A stretch of DNA of 50,702 bases from Thiotrichales bacterium 19S3-11. GTDB taxonomy: Bacteria; Pseudomonadota; Gammaproteobacteria; Francisellales; Francisellaceae. The translations under genes and the position numbers were made by a program. The stretch lies in NCBI GenBank assembly GCA_021713295.1, contig JAKJJU010000020.1, forward strand, positions 1-50,702, read 5' to 3'. Under the pieces are notes generated by a model. It was not told the DNA's origin and searched no databases. It saw only the letters and a list, made by a program, of their open reading frames with translations. Positions within the stretch are counted from its first letter, which is position 1. Every line of letters starts with the position of its first letter. This document shows positions 35,576-44,940 of the stretch, one piece after another.

Positions 35576-35708
35576 ACTTTCTTGAAAAGTAAGCACAAAA
35601 TTTTGTTTCAAAAATTATCAATACCCAATAAAACTATCTAACTCATTTATAATTAAATTTTATCAAGGAAATCAGCGATAAGCCACGATTAATGGTTACA
35701 ATTTGAAT

Positions 35709-35737
35709 TTGACTGATCTGTGTGAATATGCGCTAAT
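35709..35737 (+). promoter_or_regulatory. Candidate promoter for the small membrane protein
   Basis: TTGACT (35709-35714) and GCTAAT (35732-35737) are 17 bases apart, some 55 bases before the ATG at 35793. The -10 is imperfect. Confidence 0.35.
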
Positions 35738-35792
35738 TGGCACAATAACATAATTAAGTAAAGTATATTAAAGATTATAGGGTGTTCAGCAA

Positions 35793-36167
35793 ATGTTCAA
35801 AAAAATTTCTTGTGCGCTAACAGCTGGTGCCATTGGGGCAATTTTTTTAAACTTTATTGTATCAATGGTTTATGGTTTTGATAACTCGGAAGACTTTAAG
35901 TTAACGCTATATCGATTGATGCTATGGAGCTGTCTATGGTCACTATTATTAGTTGTGCCTAAATTTGATAAAACACAATGGTTTTTGAAAACATCCATTA
36001 TTGCGACACTTTCTATTTTATTTAATTTTATTATTTTAATGCCCGTCCATGGCATTGGCTTTTTCGCCTACTACGCCCCCCTTTCAATCTTTTTAGGTAA
36101 TATTATTTTTAACGCCATATGGTGCTTAACTGCCGGCTATTGGTACCATATATGTATTGATGATTAA
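35793..36167 (+). CDS. Small integral membrane protein of unknown function
   Basis: This 124-residue protein has four predicted membrane helices (about residues 9-29, 41-60, 67-87 and 94-116) joined by short loops. I recognise no family motif. Lys-rich loops (KFDKTQWFLK) between helices 2 and 3 give the likely cytoplasmic side. It lies alone between clpV and a convergent aldo/keto reductase. A transport or regulatory role would be speculative. Confidence 0.6.
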   Translation: MFKKISCALTAGAIGAIFLNFIVSMVYGFDNSEDFKLTLYRLMLWSCLWSLLLVVPKFDKTQWFLKTSIIATLSILFNFIILMPVHGIGFFAYYAPLSIFLGNIIFNAIWCLTAGYWYHICIDD

Positions 36168-36181
36168 ATCCACATCACTAC

Positions 36182-37132
36182 TTACTCATTCCAAATTGCA
36201 TCCGTTGTAAATGGCGTATTTTCAAATGTACAAAAACTACCATCTACATAACGTAAATTTTTATCCAGCTGATTAATTAAATGCATATCATTATCATCAA
36301 GTTTAATAAATTGTGCTTGGTAATTTTGTGCTAACCTTGTAGGATTAACCGATTTTGGTATCACCATACTATGACGGTTGATTGCCCAAGCAATCAAAAC
36401 TTGCGCACATGTAATATTATATTTATCACTGATCGATTGTATGACTTCATGCTCTAGAATACTTCTACCTGTATCATCAACCTGACGCCCTTTTGAACCG
36501 AGTGGTGAATAAGCTGTCAGCAGAATCTGATGTGCCTTAGCAAAATCCAATAAATCATTTTGTGCAAGGAAAGGATGTAACTCGACTTGGTTAACCACAG
36601 GCTTAGTAGTCACCTTATCTAAAAACTTAGTTAGCTTTTTAATATTAAAATTTGAAACACCAATACTTCTGATATAGCCTGCATTAACTAATTTCTCCAT
36701 TTCATACCAAGTCTCCAGCAACAATGGAAAGTTATTAGCAATTAATTGCGCTTGTGAATTAGGGTAAGTTGTACCTTGGATAAAGCTAACTGGCCAATGA
36801 ATTAAATATAAATCAATATAATCTAATTTTAATGCAGATAAACTTTTCCTAAAAGCACTAGCAACATTTTCTTTCCCATGAGAGTCATTCCATAATTTCG
36901 AGGTAATAAATAATGCTTCTCGCTTGACCAAATTTAACTTAATTGCATCAGAAATTGCTTGGCCAATTTCTTCTTCATTACCGTAAATCCAAGCACAATC
37001 AATGTGACGATAACCAATTTTTATCGCCTCAATCACCGCATCATAAACTTGACCTTTCTCTGCTTTCCAAGTACCCAAACCTAAGGCTGGAATTTGTAAT
37101 TGGTTATTCATCTGAAACATAATAGTATTCAT
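36182..37132 (-). CDS. Aldo/keto reductase
   Basis: This is a 316-residue TIM-barrel NADPH-dependent carbonyl reductase. The catalytic tetrad is recognisable: Asp and Tyr in HIDCAWIYGNEEEIG, Lys in LFITSKLW and His in DLYLIHWP. The cofactor loop includes IPKSVNP and R. The sequence is close to the eukaryote-like AKR2/3/4 type and to bacterial 2,5-diketogluconate reductases. Substrates are broad in this family and cannot be assigned. The ATG at 37132 is used; a second Met in the N-terminus (residue 7) is possible but the alignment supports either. Confidence 0.87.
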   Translation of the reverse strand: MNTIMFQMNNQLQIPALGLGTWKAEKGQVYDAVIEAIKIGYRHIDCAWIYGNEEEIGQAISDAIKLNLVKREALFITSKLWNDSHGKENVASAFRKSLSALKLDYIDLYLIHWPVSFIQGTTYPNSQAQLIANNFPLLLETWYEMEKLVNAGYIRSIGVSNFNIKKLTKFLDKVTTKPVVNQVELHPFLAQNDLLDFAKAHQILLTAYSPLGSKGRQVDDTGRSILEHEVIQSISDKYNITCAQVLIAWAINRHSMVIPKSVNPTRLAQNYQAQFIKLDDNDMHLINQLDKNLRYVDGSFCTFENTPFTTDAIWNE

Positions 37133-37231
37133 ATTAAAACTCCTTGTTAAGGATTAAACTAGTTTAGTTTGCCTTAAAGCTTGTTAAAAGAGAACTATTA
37201 CTATTGATTACTGACTTAATCGTTTAAATAA

Positions 37232-38059
37232 TCATAAAAACTGAACTGGGATATATAAATTGATTATCCATAACTCAACAAATAGAATTGCAAAGGTAAC
37301 AATCAACCAAGCTAATTGTTTTAAAAATGAAATTTTGCCAACTTCATGGTGACTATGCTCAGTATGATGATCATGATCATACCTTATCGGTAAGTTATGT
37401 TCTTCTTCAACACCATAAATACTCATACACCCATGTTTTAATTTTCTTTTAACTAAATAATAATTAATGGGATATGCTGTAAACATCGACACAACGACAG
37501 CCATACCCATTTTAAACCAAAAATATAAACTTAGTGGATTCATTGATTGTGGCCAAATATGTGTCAATATAAGCATAATAAGAAACATACCCATCATGAC
37601 AAAATTCATTGATACCGTCTCAGCAAAAATAGTCTTTCTAACCGCCTGAAAATATTGATAATTATACATAGGCAACATCATTAATGCCTGAAAAATAAAT
37701 AACCCACAAATAAAACCTAAAATATATTCTATAATAAGTTCTAGTCCATTGGTCATACTAAAGCCCGCTAATATAACACTTGCAATAATAACCCCCGTTG
37801 CGTCACCTGCAATACAATGCATTTGACTGTTAAACGCTTGCTTATAGGTTGGTTTAATATATTCATCATGTGTTTTAATATCACGTTTTCTACAGGTTAT
37901 AAAATAGAAGATTAAAGCTATAACACCTGCATAAAGCGTTACAACTGACCATGCCAATGCCTGAACCCAAGAGATAGGTACTCTAAAAAAACTATCAAAT
38001 AACACAAAGATAAAACTAATAATCAATAACACAAACCAAATGGTTATTATCAATGACAT
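37232..38059 (-). CDS. DUF4396 family membrane protein
   Basis: The 275-residue protein has about seven membrane helices and matches the DUF4396 pattern, including the KRKLKHGCMS motif near the last third. A His/Asp-rich loop (YDHDHHTEHSHHE, about residues 227-239) before the last helix could bind a metal such as copper, zinc or iron. The ATG at 38059 has GGAG 6 bases upstream; a TTG at 38071 would add four residues. It follows rimB-like at 82 bases on the same strand. DUF4396 proteins are often found near metal-handling genes, but the function is unknown. Confidence 0.75.
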   Translation of the reverse strand: MSLIITIWFVLLIISFIFVLFDSFFRVPISWVQALAWSVVTLYAGVIALIFYFITCRKRDIKTHDEYIKPTYKQAFNSQMHCIAGDATGVIIASVILAGFSMTNGLELIIEYILGFICGLFIFQALMMLPMYNYQYFQAVRKTIFAETVSMNFVMMGMFLIMLILTHIWPQSMNPLSLYFWFKMGMAVVVSMFTAYPINYYLVKRKLKHGCMSIYGVEEEHNLPIRYDHDHHTEHSHHEVGKISFLKQLAWLIVTFAILFVELWIINLYIPVQFL

Positions 38060-38141
38060 AACAAGCTCCAATACAACATGTATTTAATTTAATCATAGCA
38101 GGCATAAACTAAAAGCTTGTAAACTTAATAACAATTTTATA

Positions 38142-38627
38142 TTACAGATTTTTATAATAACTCAGACTCTGAAGTTTGCTATACTTCTTTTGATTACAAC
38201 TTAGACTTGGATCAATAAGCACTTTATTTTTTAATGCTTCTCTGCCAATTAGCATTCGATATTTTAGTGGATCTCGATTAGAAAGTGTTACTTGTACTTT
38301 CCATATTAGCTCATTCATACCAAGCTCAGTCTCGATAACAAAGCGTTTCTCTTTATGGCCGTTAGAACTCATGATTAAGCGTTCATCAACAATATCAGCT
38401 GCACAACAAATAGAAATACTTGTATCACCTTGTAATGGATGCATTTTAAAATACACAATGGCTTTGCCATTTCGCTTACCCGCTTTAATATCAAAAGCAT
38501 GAAGTGACGATGTTTTAGCACCTGTATCGATCTTACCTTTAATCAACGGAATATTAAGTCTAGGTAAACTAAACCACTCATTACGACCAATTAATAATTG
38601 CTGATTAATTATTTTTAATCGTTTCAT
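38142..38627 (-). CDS. RimB-like retropepsin-type aspartic protease (Zn_protease/DUF785 family)
   Basis: This 161-residue protein has an Asp-Thr-Gly-Ala motif (KGKIDTGAKTSSLHA, near residue 36), the active-site signature of retropepsin-like proteases. The IGR-x-E-W start and the later LIGREAL strand are typical of this small family, once called ATP-dependent Zn proteases although no zinc site is needed. It overlaps the aspartoacylase-like gene by 4 bases (ATGA) in a rimK-containing operon. In Pseudomonas, RimB acts with RimK. Substrate here is unknown, though a role in trimming RimK-made peptides is plausible. Confidence 0.82.
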   Translation of the reverse strand: MKRLKIINQQLLIGRNEWFSLPRLNIPLIKGKIDTGAKTSSLHAFDIKAGKRNGKAIVYFKMHPLQGDTSISICCAADIVDERLIMSSNGHKEKRFVIETELGMNELIWKVQVTLSNRDPLKYRMLIGREALKNKVLIDPSLSCNQKKYSKLQSLSYYKNL

Positions 38628-39652
38628 CCTTGTACATTCTCATCAAATAAATCTTGTAAATTTTCAACGTGTTCCGTTGCTAGATCAATTGATTCAAACG
38701 ATGCAATATGAAATAATGCGGCACCTTCATGAATATTAGGTAATAAATTTTTACCAATAATAATCCCTGCAATTGGAGAATATAAGGAATGCTCTTCTGT
38801 TGTAGTAGGATTACCAATTGTTGCTAATAATTCATCTTTTTTAACCGTTTGCCCAATGACTTTTTTAGGTTGAAAAATACCACTATGTGGCGCTCTAACC
38901 CAATAATTTGACTGTGCAATATTCGTATCTAATTGATTAATTTTTGTCTTCACAGGACGCTTAATCATACCTAGCAAATCCATTACATTTAATATACCTT
39001 TGACCCCTGTGCGAATAGCAAATTCATCAAAACGCAAAGACTCACCAGCTTCATATAATAAGGATGGAATATTTCTATTTGCAGTATATTGTCTTAGCGA
39101 ACCATCTAATATTTTGGTCTTTAAAATAACCGGCGGATGAAACGCTTTAGCCATCGCTAACATTTGCTTATCATCACTAGTATTACTAATTCTAATCTGC
39201 GGCAAATTAATACGATGCATTGAGCCTGTATGCAAATCAATGCTATGCGTTACTTTGCTAATAATTTCTGTTGCAATTAAGTGTGCAAGCCTTGAGGCTA
39301 ATGACCCCTTCTCCGAGCCTGGAAATACCCGATTCAAATCTCGCCTATCCATTAAATAACGATCTTGATATAAAAATCCATACATATTGACAATTGGTAT
39401 TGCCACTAATGTACCTTTTAATTGTTTTAATAAATTATGTCTTAGTATACGTCGAATAATTTCAATGCCATTTAACTCATCACCATGAATTGCTGCTGAT
39501 AAACAAAGAATAGGACCTGCCTTTTTCCCCCTTATCACATGCACTGGCATCAACATAGGTGTACAGTCATATAACTGCGGCATCGATAAATTAATAATTT
39601 TTCTCTCGCCTAAGGCAATTTTTTGTTGATTAATCTCTAAAATATCATGCAT
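38624..39652 (-). CDS. Succinylglutamate desuccinylase/aspartoacylase-family hydrolase
   Basis: This 342-residue protein is a zinc-dependent M14-type carboxypeptidase/AstE relative. The metal site is visible as H-G-D-E in AAIHGDELNGIEIIRRIL and a later His in SIDLHTGSMH. The C-terminal 90 residues resemble the small beta domain of the family (VRAPHSGIFQPKKVIGQTVKKDELLATIG). Such enzymes cleave N-acyl or gamma-glutamyl amino acids; in rimK operons they probably act on the ligase product. The start is the ATG 3 bases after rimK, with AAGGA upstream. Confidence 0.85.
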   Translation of the reverse strand: MHDILEINQQKIALGERKIINLSMPQLYDCTPMLMPVHVIRGKKAGPILCLSAAIHGDELNGIEIIRRILRHNLLKQLKGTLVAIPIVNMYGFLYQDRYLMDRRDLNRVFPGSEKGSLASRLAHLIATEIISKVTHSIDLHTGSMHRINLPQIRISNTSDDKQMLAMAKAFHPPVILKTKILDGSLRQYTANRNIPSLLYEAGESLRFDEFAIRTGVKGILNVMDLLGMIKRPVKTKINQLDTNIAQSNYWVRAPHSGIFQPKKVIGQTVKKDELLATIGNPTTTEEHSLYSPIAGIIIGKNLLPNIHEGAALFHIASFESIDLATEHVENLQDLFDENVQG

Positions 39653-39655
39653 AGT

Positions 39656-40558
39656 TTATCCTTGATAACGGCTTTTGCTACTGATAGGTTTCGCATGTTG
39701 TATAATATAATCTATAATAATCCCAGCAATGTCTTTTTTAGTTGCACCTTCAATACCTTCAAGACCCGGTGATGAATTGATTTCTAAAACTAATGGCCCT
39801 CTATCTGAACGCAGTAAATCAACACCCGCCATTTTCAGTCCCATAATTTTAGCTGCTTGAACTGCTGCTGTCCTCTCCGCTTTCGATATTTTAACAATTT
39901 CAAATGAACCTCCACGATGGACATTAGCTCTAAACTCACCTTCTTCAGCCTTACGCTTCATTGCTGCAACTACCTTTTCACCGACAACAAAACAACGAAT
40001 ATCTTCTCCCTTTGATTCCTTAATAAACTCCTGAACAACAATGTTTGCATTAAGACCAATTAATGTTTGCATAACACTCTCAGCAGCCTTTTTTGTCTCC
40101 GCTAAAACAACGCCAATACCTTGTGTACCTTCAATTAACTTAATAACAAGTGGTGGCCCCTTAACAAGCTTAATTAAACGATCAATATCTTTTGGAGAAC
40201 TAGCAAAACCTGTAATCGGCATATCCACACCTTTCATTGCCAAAATCTGATGAGATCTTAATTTATCTCTTGAGCGCGTTATCGCAATTGATGGGTTAAT
40301 TGAATAAGTACCCATGGCTTCAAATTGCCGTACCACAGCTGTACCATAAAATGTTCTTTTAGCGCCAATTCTTGGAATAATTGCATCAAAATATAAAACT
40401 TCATCTTGATAACGAATACATGGCTTTCTCGAATTAATATCCATATAACATCTTAAATAATCAACGATGAATGCCTCATGACCACGACTTTCGATTGACT
40501 CTTTTAAACGGTTTGTTGAATATAGATTTTCTTTACGCGATAGTATAGCAATCTTCAA
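39656..40558 (-). CDS. rimK: RimK-family ATP-grasp alpha-L-glutamate ligase
   Basis: The 300-residue ATP-grasp enzyme adds glutamate through amide bonds; E. coli RimK modifies the C-terminus of ribosomal protein S6 or makes poly-alpha-glutamate. Key motifs are [12 protein letters not shown] (glycine loop, about residue 135-147), [14 protein letters not shown] and the Mg ligand block [13 protein letters not shown] near the end. The start is a TTG with an AGGAGG site 7 bases upstream. It lies 10 bases after zntB. Whether S6 or a small peptide is the substrate cannot be read from sequence. Confidence 0.9.
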   Translation of the reverse strand: MKIAILSRKENLYSTNRLKESIESRGHEAFIVDYLRCYMDINSRKPCIRYQDEVLYFDAIIPRIGAKRTFYGTAVVRQFEAMGTYSINPSIAITRSRDKLRSHQILAMKGVDMPITGFASSPKDIDRLIKLVKGPPLVIKLIEGTQGIGVVLAETKKAAESVMQTLIGLNANIVVQEFIKESKGEDIRCFVVGEKVVAAMKRKAEEGEFRANVHRGGSFEIVKISKAERTAAVQAAKIMGLKMAGVDLLRSDRGPLVLEINSSPGLEGIEGATKKDIAGIIIDYIIQHAKPISSKSRYQG

Positions 40559-40568
40559 TATAATCCTC

Positions 40569-41513
40569 CTAAATCCAGCGTTTTTTGCGTAAATAGAACA
40601 ACTGAAAACATACGATAACAGCTAAAATACAACAGACAATGATAAAGCCATAGCCAAACTGATCACCTGGTATACCACCAACATTAATACCCAATAATCC
40701 TGTTATAAAGCTAATTGGCATAAAGACAACAGCCACTAAAGATAACAGATACATTTTTTGATTAATTTTCTCTTGTGTAATTGCAAATAACTCTTCATGT
40801 AAAACACTTGCTCTCTCACACATTGCATCTAAATCTTCAATAATACGAACACAAGTATCTGATACTTCCTGTAATCTAAAGGTATCCGTTACAGTAAGCC
40901 AAGAGAGTTTATCTGAGTTAATGCGATTGATTGCCTCTCTTTGTGGAACTAAATAACGTCTAAGCGAAATAATACGTCGACGCATATCATTGAGTGTATG
41001 ACGATCAATCAACTTGACTTGAGCATGTATCTCATCTTCAATTTCATCTAATTCAGTATCAATTTTTGATGAAACATCTGATGATTTATCCGTTAACGTT
41101 GCAAGAAATAACTCAAGAAACTCGGCACTATTTTTAGGCCCTGCTTGATTGATTAGTAAGTTTTCTATTTCATTTGTTGTAAATAAATTTCTCCTTTGAA
41201 CTGTGATGATTAGATTATCTTTAATTAATACTCTTACTGAAATCATATCTTCTGGTTCAGAAGATTTATTTAAATTAACCCCTCTAAAACTACCTAACAA
41301 ATAATCATCAAACATAAAAGTCCTAGGACGCGTATCTCTTGCTGTTAAAATAGAGATTGCTAATGGTGAGATATTACTTTGTTTTAAAAAGTCTCTAGCA
41401 CTTGCTAACTCTAAGCGAATCCACGTTAATTGCTTATGTTCTTGCCATCGAAATTCAGATAACTCTATAGCACTACCTTGCCCATCTAAAGAAAAAACAG
41501 CGACTTTTTTCAT
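40569..41513 (-). CDS. zntB: CorA-type metal transporter, ZntB-like
   Basis: This 314-residue protein has the CorA superfamily layout with two C-terminal helices and a GIN signature ([13 protein letters not shown], near residue 275). GIN rather than GMN, with the following V-G-G-I-P-G, is characteristic of ZntB, which moves zinc coupled to protons. The middle is a long charged helical part. It lies 48 bases after the mscS-like gene and 10 before rimK. It is different from the GMN-type protein at 1773-2843, so two CorA-type transporters occur in this window. Confidence 0.85.
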   Translation of the reverse strand: MKKVAVFSLDGQGSAIELSEFRWQEHKQLTWIRLELASARDFLKQSNISPLAISILTARDTRPRTFMFDDYLLGSFRGVNLNKSSEPEDMISVRVLIKDNLIITVQRRNLFTTNEIENLLINQAGPKNSAEFLELFLATLTDKSSDVSSKIDTELDEIEDEIHAQVKLIDRHTLNDMRRRIISLRRYLVPQREAINRINSDKLSWLTVTDTFRLQEVSDTCVRIIEDLDAMCERASVLHEELFAITQEKINQKMYLLSLVAVVFMPISFITGLLGINVGGIPGDQFGYGFIIVCCILAVIVCFQLFYLRKKRWI

Positions 41514-41561
41514 TACATTTACCCAAGAATTTATTATTTTAGCTTGTTAATCCATTTAAGT

Positions 41562-42413
41562 TTAAAGTATAAGTTCAAAATTTTCCTTTACTGCTACTTT
41601 CTGTAAGTCTTGCCAAAATTTTGTCTCTACAGCTTTAGCATCCTCAACGTAAGTATAATAATCAATACAAATTGTCAAACCTTTAGCCTTATCATACGAT
41701 AATTTTGCATAAACTTTTGGTGATAATGACATTAAAGCGGCAAACTTTTTATTGCGCTTTTTAACATAACTTTCTTTATAGGCATTAACCGTCTGATAGT
41801 GATCATTAAGTATGTTTTGTATAATTTCTTCGACGAAAGCCAACACGTTAATACTATCGGTTTTCCAATCTAGTATGAAACGAAGCTGTGATAACATGAC
41901 ATTAGCATCAGGAGAGAATGTACTGATCGCAGAAGTAATAACTAAGTTATTAGGTAATTTTATTTTTCTACCCGTTGCCTGCCTTTGACCAAGCTCTGAT
42001 GTTTCATAAAGTTTAAAATATAAAATGCCAATCCTATCAATACACCCTGTGTAGTTTTGAATTTGGACAAAATCACCTTCTGTAAAAAGGCCACGCCAAT
42101 TAATAATTAAAAAACCCACAAAATTCATAATGGTTTCTTTATTACTAACCACCAAACCTGCAGCAACTAAGCCCAGCATGGTAAATATATTGGTTAATCC
42201 TTCAATCCAAATTTGAATTAAGCTAATTGCAAAAATACAAACCGCTATATACATTAATCGTGATCGAAACTTGACTTTTTGCTTCTCGCTATCGCATTTG
42301 TTTTTAAATGTCCAATAGATAAAAATTGATAAGATAGCAATAACGATTAAAGCAACTAGACTATGAAGTAAATTCGGCAATAGCGAGTTATCGACTACTT
42401 TATTAAAATTCAC
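41562..42413 (-). CDS. MscS-family mechanosensitive channel (short form), paralogue
   Basis: This is a 283-residue paralogue of the channel at 2953-3819. It shares the NIFTMLGLVAAGLVVSNKE/TIMNFVGFLIINWRGLFTEGDFVQI segment and the KIKLPNNLVI beta domain. Two or three helices precede the pore helix, which here is more Ala/Gly rich (L-V-A-A-G-L) than in the first copy. It heads the zntB-rimK cluster; divergent to it, with about 150 bases between, is a large MscS-type channel. The channel may release osmolytes or ions made or held by the operon, but this is only a suggestion. Confidence 0.82.
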   Translation of the reverse strand: MNFNKVVDNSLLPNLLHSLVALIVIAILSIFIYWTFKNKCDSEKQKVKFRSRLMYIAVCIFAISLIQIWIEGLTNIFTMLGLVAAGLVVSNKETIMNFVGFLIINWRGLFTEGDFVQIQNYTGCIDRIGILYFKLYETSELGQRQATGRKIKLPNNLVITSAISTFSPDANVMLSQLRFILDWKTDSINVLAFVEEIIQNILNDHYQTVNAYKESYVKKRNKKFAALMSLSPKVYAKLSYDKAKGLTICIDYYTYVEDAKAVETKFWQDLQKVAVKENFELIL

Positions 42414-42565
42414 TTAAACACACTTCAATTCATAATAATGACTAATTGATTAAATAGTATCTTGAGTTAAGCTTTTTAACAATATGCTATCTTCTGTTTA
42501 TCAATAGAAAAATTGGTCATATCAACTATATTTTAATTAATCGTTTACTCTTTTGGAGCATAGCA

Positions 42566-44614
42566 TTGGCTATTTATTTAAGGAACTTCATCTTTCATAC
42601 TATTGTTTTATTACTGTTAACCCTATCACTGTGTTATGCAAACACAAATAGTCATGATTTTTCAATTGAAAAAGCTAATATTACTTTTGATCAAATTGCG
42701 TTAAAACTCTCAATTGAGGATTTAAAACCAATTAATTTTGAACAGGCCATTGAAACCCTAACTGACTTGAATGAACAAGCAGCAGCATGCTTTAGAGAAA
42801 ACTCACAAAAATTAGAAAGTATCGATAACCAATTAAAAAGTTTAAAAACATCCAATCAATTTTATATTGATCGTAAAGATGTAACCTACCTTGTTGATAA
42901 AAAAAATACTCTGATACAAAAAGTTTCAGATTGTCGATTATTTAAAATACGTTCTGAAGAAGCAATTAAAGCATATATTAACACGTTACATAATCTAACT
43001 ACCTCAAGACTATTAGCAAAAACGAATAGTTTTTGGTATTCAATCATTAGTTTCGCAGAGTTCAAAACATCCTTTAGAGAAATAAATTTTAATCAAATCG
43101 TTAATGTTATTATCTTTCAAAAGTGGTATTTATTTTTATCGCTTATTATCTTATATCTAATCTATTGGCGTTTTATCAAATGGGTTTTATATTTACCGGT
43201 CAAACACAAACAAGATGATACCTTAAGCAAGTTTGAACTATACAAAAAAAATTTTTACCGTCGCATGAATATTTTAGGTTTGTTAGGTCTTATCGGTATT
43301 TTTGTCTATCTATCTTTGCAATTAAGCCAATCACCTAAATTAATTGTGGATTTAACGTTTGAATTGTTGATAATTTGTGGTTGCTTATGCCTATTTTGGT
43401 GTGCTTTTATCATTAAAATACTCATTCCTTATAAAATAATTTATCGAATCCTTCTAGGGATTTTTGCAATAATACTGCTTTGTATTATCGCACTGACCTC
43501 TTATGGTTATCACAACCTTTCAGTCTATCTGGTGATGAATATTTTCCTATCTGCTTTAGGTTTTATCGGTGTTATTTTTATTCATAAACTTATTATATAT
43601 GCCATCTCTAAAATTGATGGTAACCAATATCTATGGCAACAAAAAATAAAATTCTATCTTGGGGTTAAACCACATAAGCAGATGCCAGAGGTGGTTATTT
43701 TAAAGGTTGTAGCAACCCTACTCATTGCAATTTTCTACTTAAGTTTTCTCGTCTATTTATGGGGATGGAAGACAGCCTATCCTCATCAATTTATCTCTGC
43801 ATTATCTAATGGCTTTGAACTATTTCAGATAAAAATTGATATTTTCCAAATTATCTTAGCAATCGTTGTTTTTGTTGTTTTATGTTTTGCTAGCCGCTTT
43901 TTTAGTGCTGCTATTTCAAAAAAATATCAAAAAGAAGACAAAGATCTTCAAATTGCTATGGCATCAATTATTGGTTATGCCTCATTTTCTATTGCAATTT
44001 TAATTGGCCTATTAGTCTCCGGTGTTAATTTTACTGGTCTTGCAATTATTGCAGGTGCGTTATCTGTTGGTATTGGTTTAGGACTACAGGATATCGTTAA
44101 TAACTTTGTCTCAGGAATCGTACTATTACTTGAAAAACCGATAAGACCTGGCGATCGCATTATCGTTGGTGATACCGAAGGCTTTGTTAAAAAGGTACGC
44201 ATTCGTTCAACTCAAATTACCACCTTAGCCAAATCAGATGTTATTGTTCCCAATGCCGATCTGATTAAAAATCAAGTTACAAACTATATGTTTCGTGATC
44301 GCTACTGGCGTATTGCCTGTGCTGTAGGTGTGGCTTACGGTAGCGATATTGAACTTGTAAGAAGCGTATTATTATCAGTTGCTAATGAAAATCCCAATAT
44401 TATTCATCACGAGCCAGATCAACCAGTGGTTTTATTTAGAGAGTTTGGTGATAGCTCACTAAACTTTGAACTGTGGTGTATTATCCAAGATGTTAATAAC
44501 AAGTATAAAATCCAAAGCGAATTAAACTTTGCAATTGATGATGCATTTCGTAACCATAATATTGTTATTGCTTTTCCTCAACGCGACGTTCATTTATACC
44601 AACATCAAAAATAA
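42566..44614 (+). CDS. Large MscS-family channel with periplasmic N-terminal domain (MscK/YnaI-like)
   Basis: The 682-residue protein starts with a TTG (GGAG 7 bases upstream) and a signal peptide that ends near residue 26 (LCYANT). A coiled periplasmic region of about 150 residues follows, with two cysteines about 25 residues apart. Then come about seven further membrane helices. The MscS core is at residues ~485-670: NFTGLAIIAGALSVGIGLGLQ as a well-conserved pore helix with glycine pairs, then LLLEKPIRPGDRI, STQITTLAKSDVIVPNADLI and a cytosolic beta domain. It is likely an osmotic-shock channel of the larger, MscK- or YbdG-like type. It stands divergent from the shorter mscS-zntB cluster. 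Confidence 0.85.
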   Translation: MAIYLRNFIFHTIVLLLLTLSLCYANTNSHDFSIEKANITFDQIALKLSIEDLKPINFEQAIETLTDLNEQAAACFRENSQKLESIDNQLKSLKTSNQFYIDRKDVTYLVDKKNTLIQKVSDCRLFKIRSEEAIKAYINTLHNLTTSRLLAKTNSFWYSIISFAEFKTSFREINFNQIVNVIIFQKWYLFLSLIILYLIYWRFIKWVLYLPVKHKQDDTLSKFELYKKNFYRRMNILGLLGLIGIFVYLSLQLSQSPKLIVDLTFELLIICGCLCLFWCAFIIKILIPYKIIYRILLGIFAIILLCIIALTSYGYHNLSVYLVMNIFLSALGFIGVIFIHKLIIYAISKIDGNQYLWQQKIKFYLGVKPHKQMPEVVILKVVATLLIAIFYLSFLVYLWGWKTAYPHQFISALSNGFELFQIKIDIFQIILAIVVFVVLCFASRFFSAAISKKYQKEDKDLQIAMASIIGYASFSIAILIGLLVSGVNFTGLAIIAGALSVGIGLGLQDIVNNFVSGIVLLLEKPIRPGDRIIVGDTEGFVKKVRIRSTQITTLAKSDVIVPNADLIKNQVTNYMFRDRYWRIACAVGVAYGSDIELVRSVLLSVANENPNIIHHEPDQPVVLFREFGDSSLNFELWCIIQDVNNKYKIQSELNFAIDDAFRNHNIVIAFPQRDVHLYQHQK

Positions 44615-44693
44615 ATTTTATATTTTTTATATATTTTTTTATTTATTGATATACTTATCTATGTCTTTGTAAAACCATAGGGGAGAAAGACTT

Positions 44694-44885
44694 ATGACTA
44701 AAGGCAAAAACCAACACGTATTACCACACCAAGATGGTTGGGCTGTAAAAGGCGAAGGTAATACTAAGGCAACTAAAATCTGTGCAACGCAAAAAGAAGC
44801 TGTTCAACTAGCTAAGCAAATTGCCAGAAATCAAAATGCAGGGACTAAAATCCATAGTAAAAACGGACAGATCAGAAGCGTATAG
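44694..44885 (+). CDS. DUF2188 family small protein
   Basis: This is a 63-residue soluble protein with a good ribosome binding site (GGGGAG, 8 bases before ATG). It matches DUF2188: HVLPHQDGWAVKGEGN, a middle helix with T-Q-K-E-A-V-Q-L-A-K, and G-T-K-I-H-S-K-N-G-Q-I-R at the end. Such short, basic, strongly charged proteins are often stress-induced and of unknown function. It stands alone 79 bases downstream of the large MscS gene, so read-through is possible. Confidence 0.75.
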   Translation: MTKGKNQHVLPHQDGWAVKGEGNTKATKICATQKEAVQLAKQIARNQNAGTKIHSKNGQIRSV

Positions 44886-44940
44886 TTAAGGGATTAGCTA
44901 TATTGTTTTTTTCTCTAACATGAAACTTTCAAAAAAAAAT

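Noticed and set aside
35576-35640. ACAAAATTTTGT palindrome after clpV as an operator or terminator
   Set aside because: No GC-rich stem or T-run follows, and its site downstream of the operon gives no regulator context.
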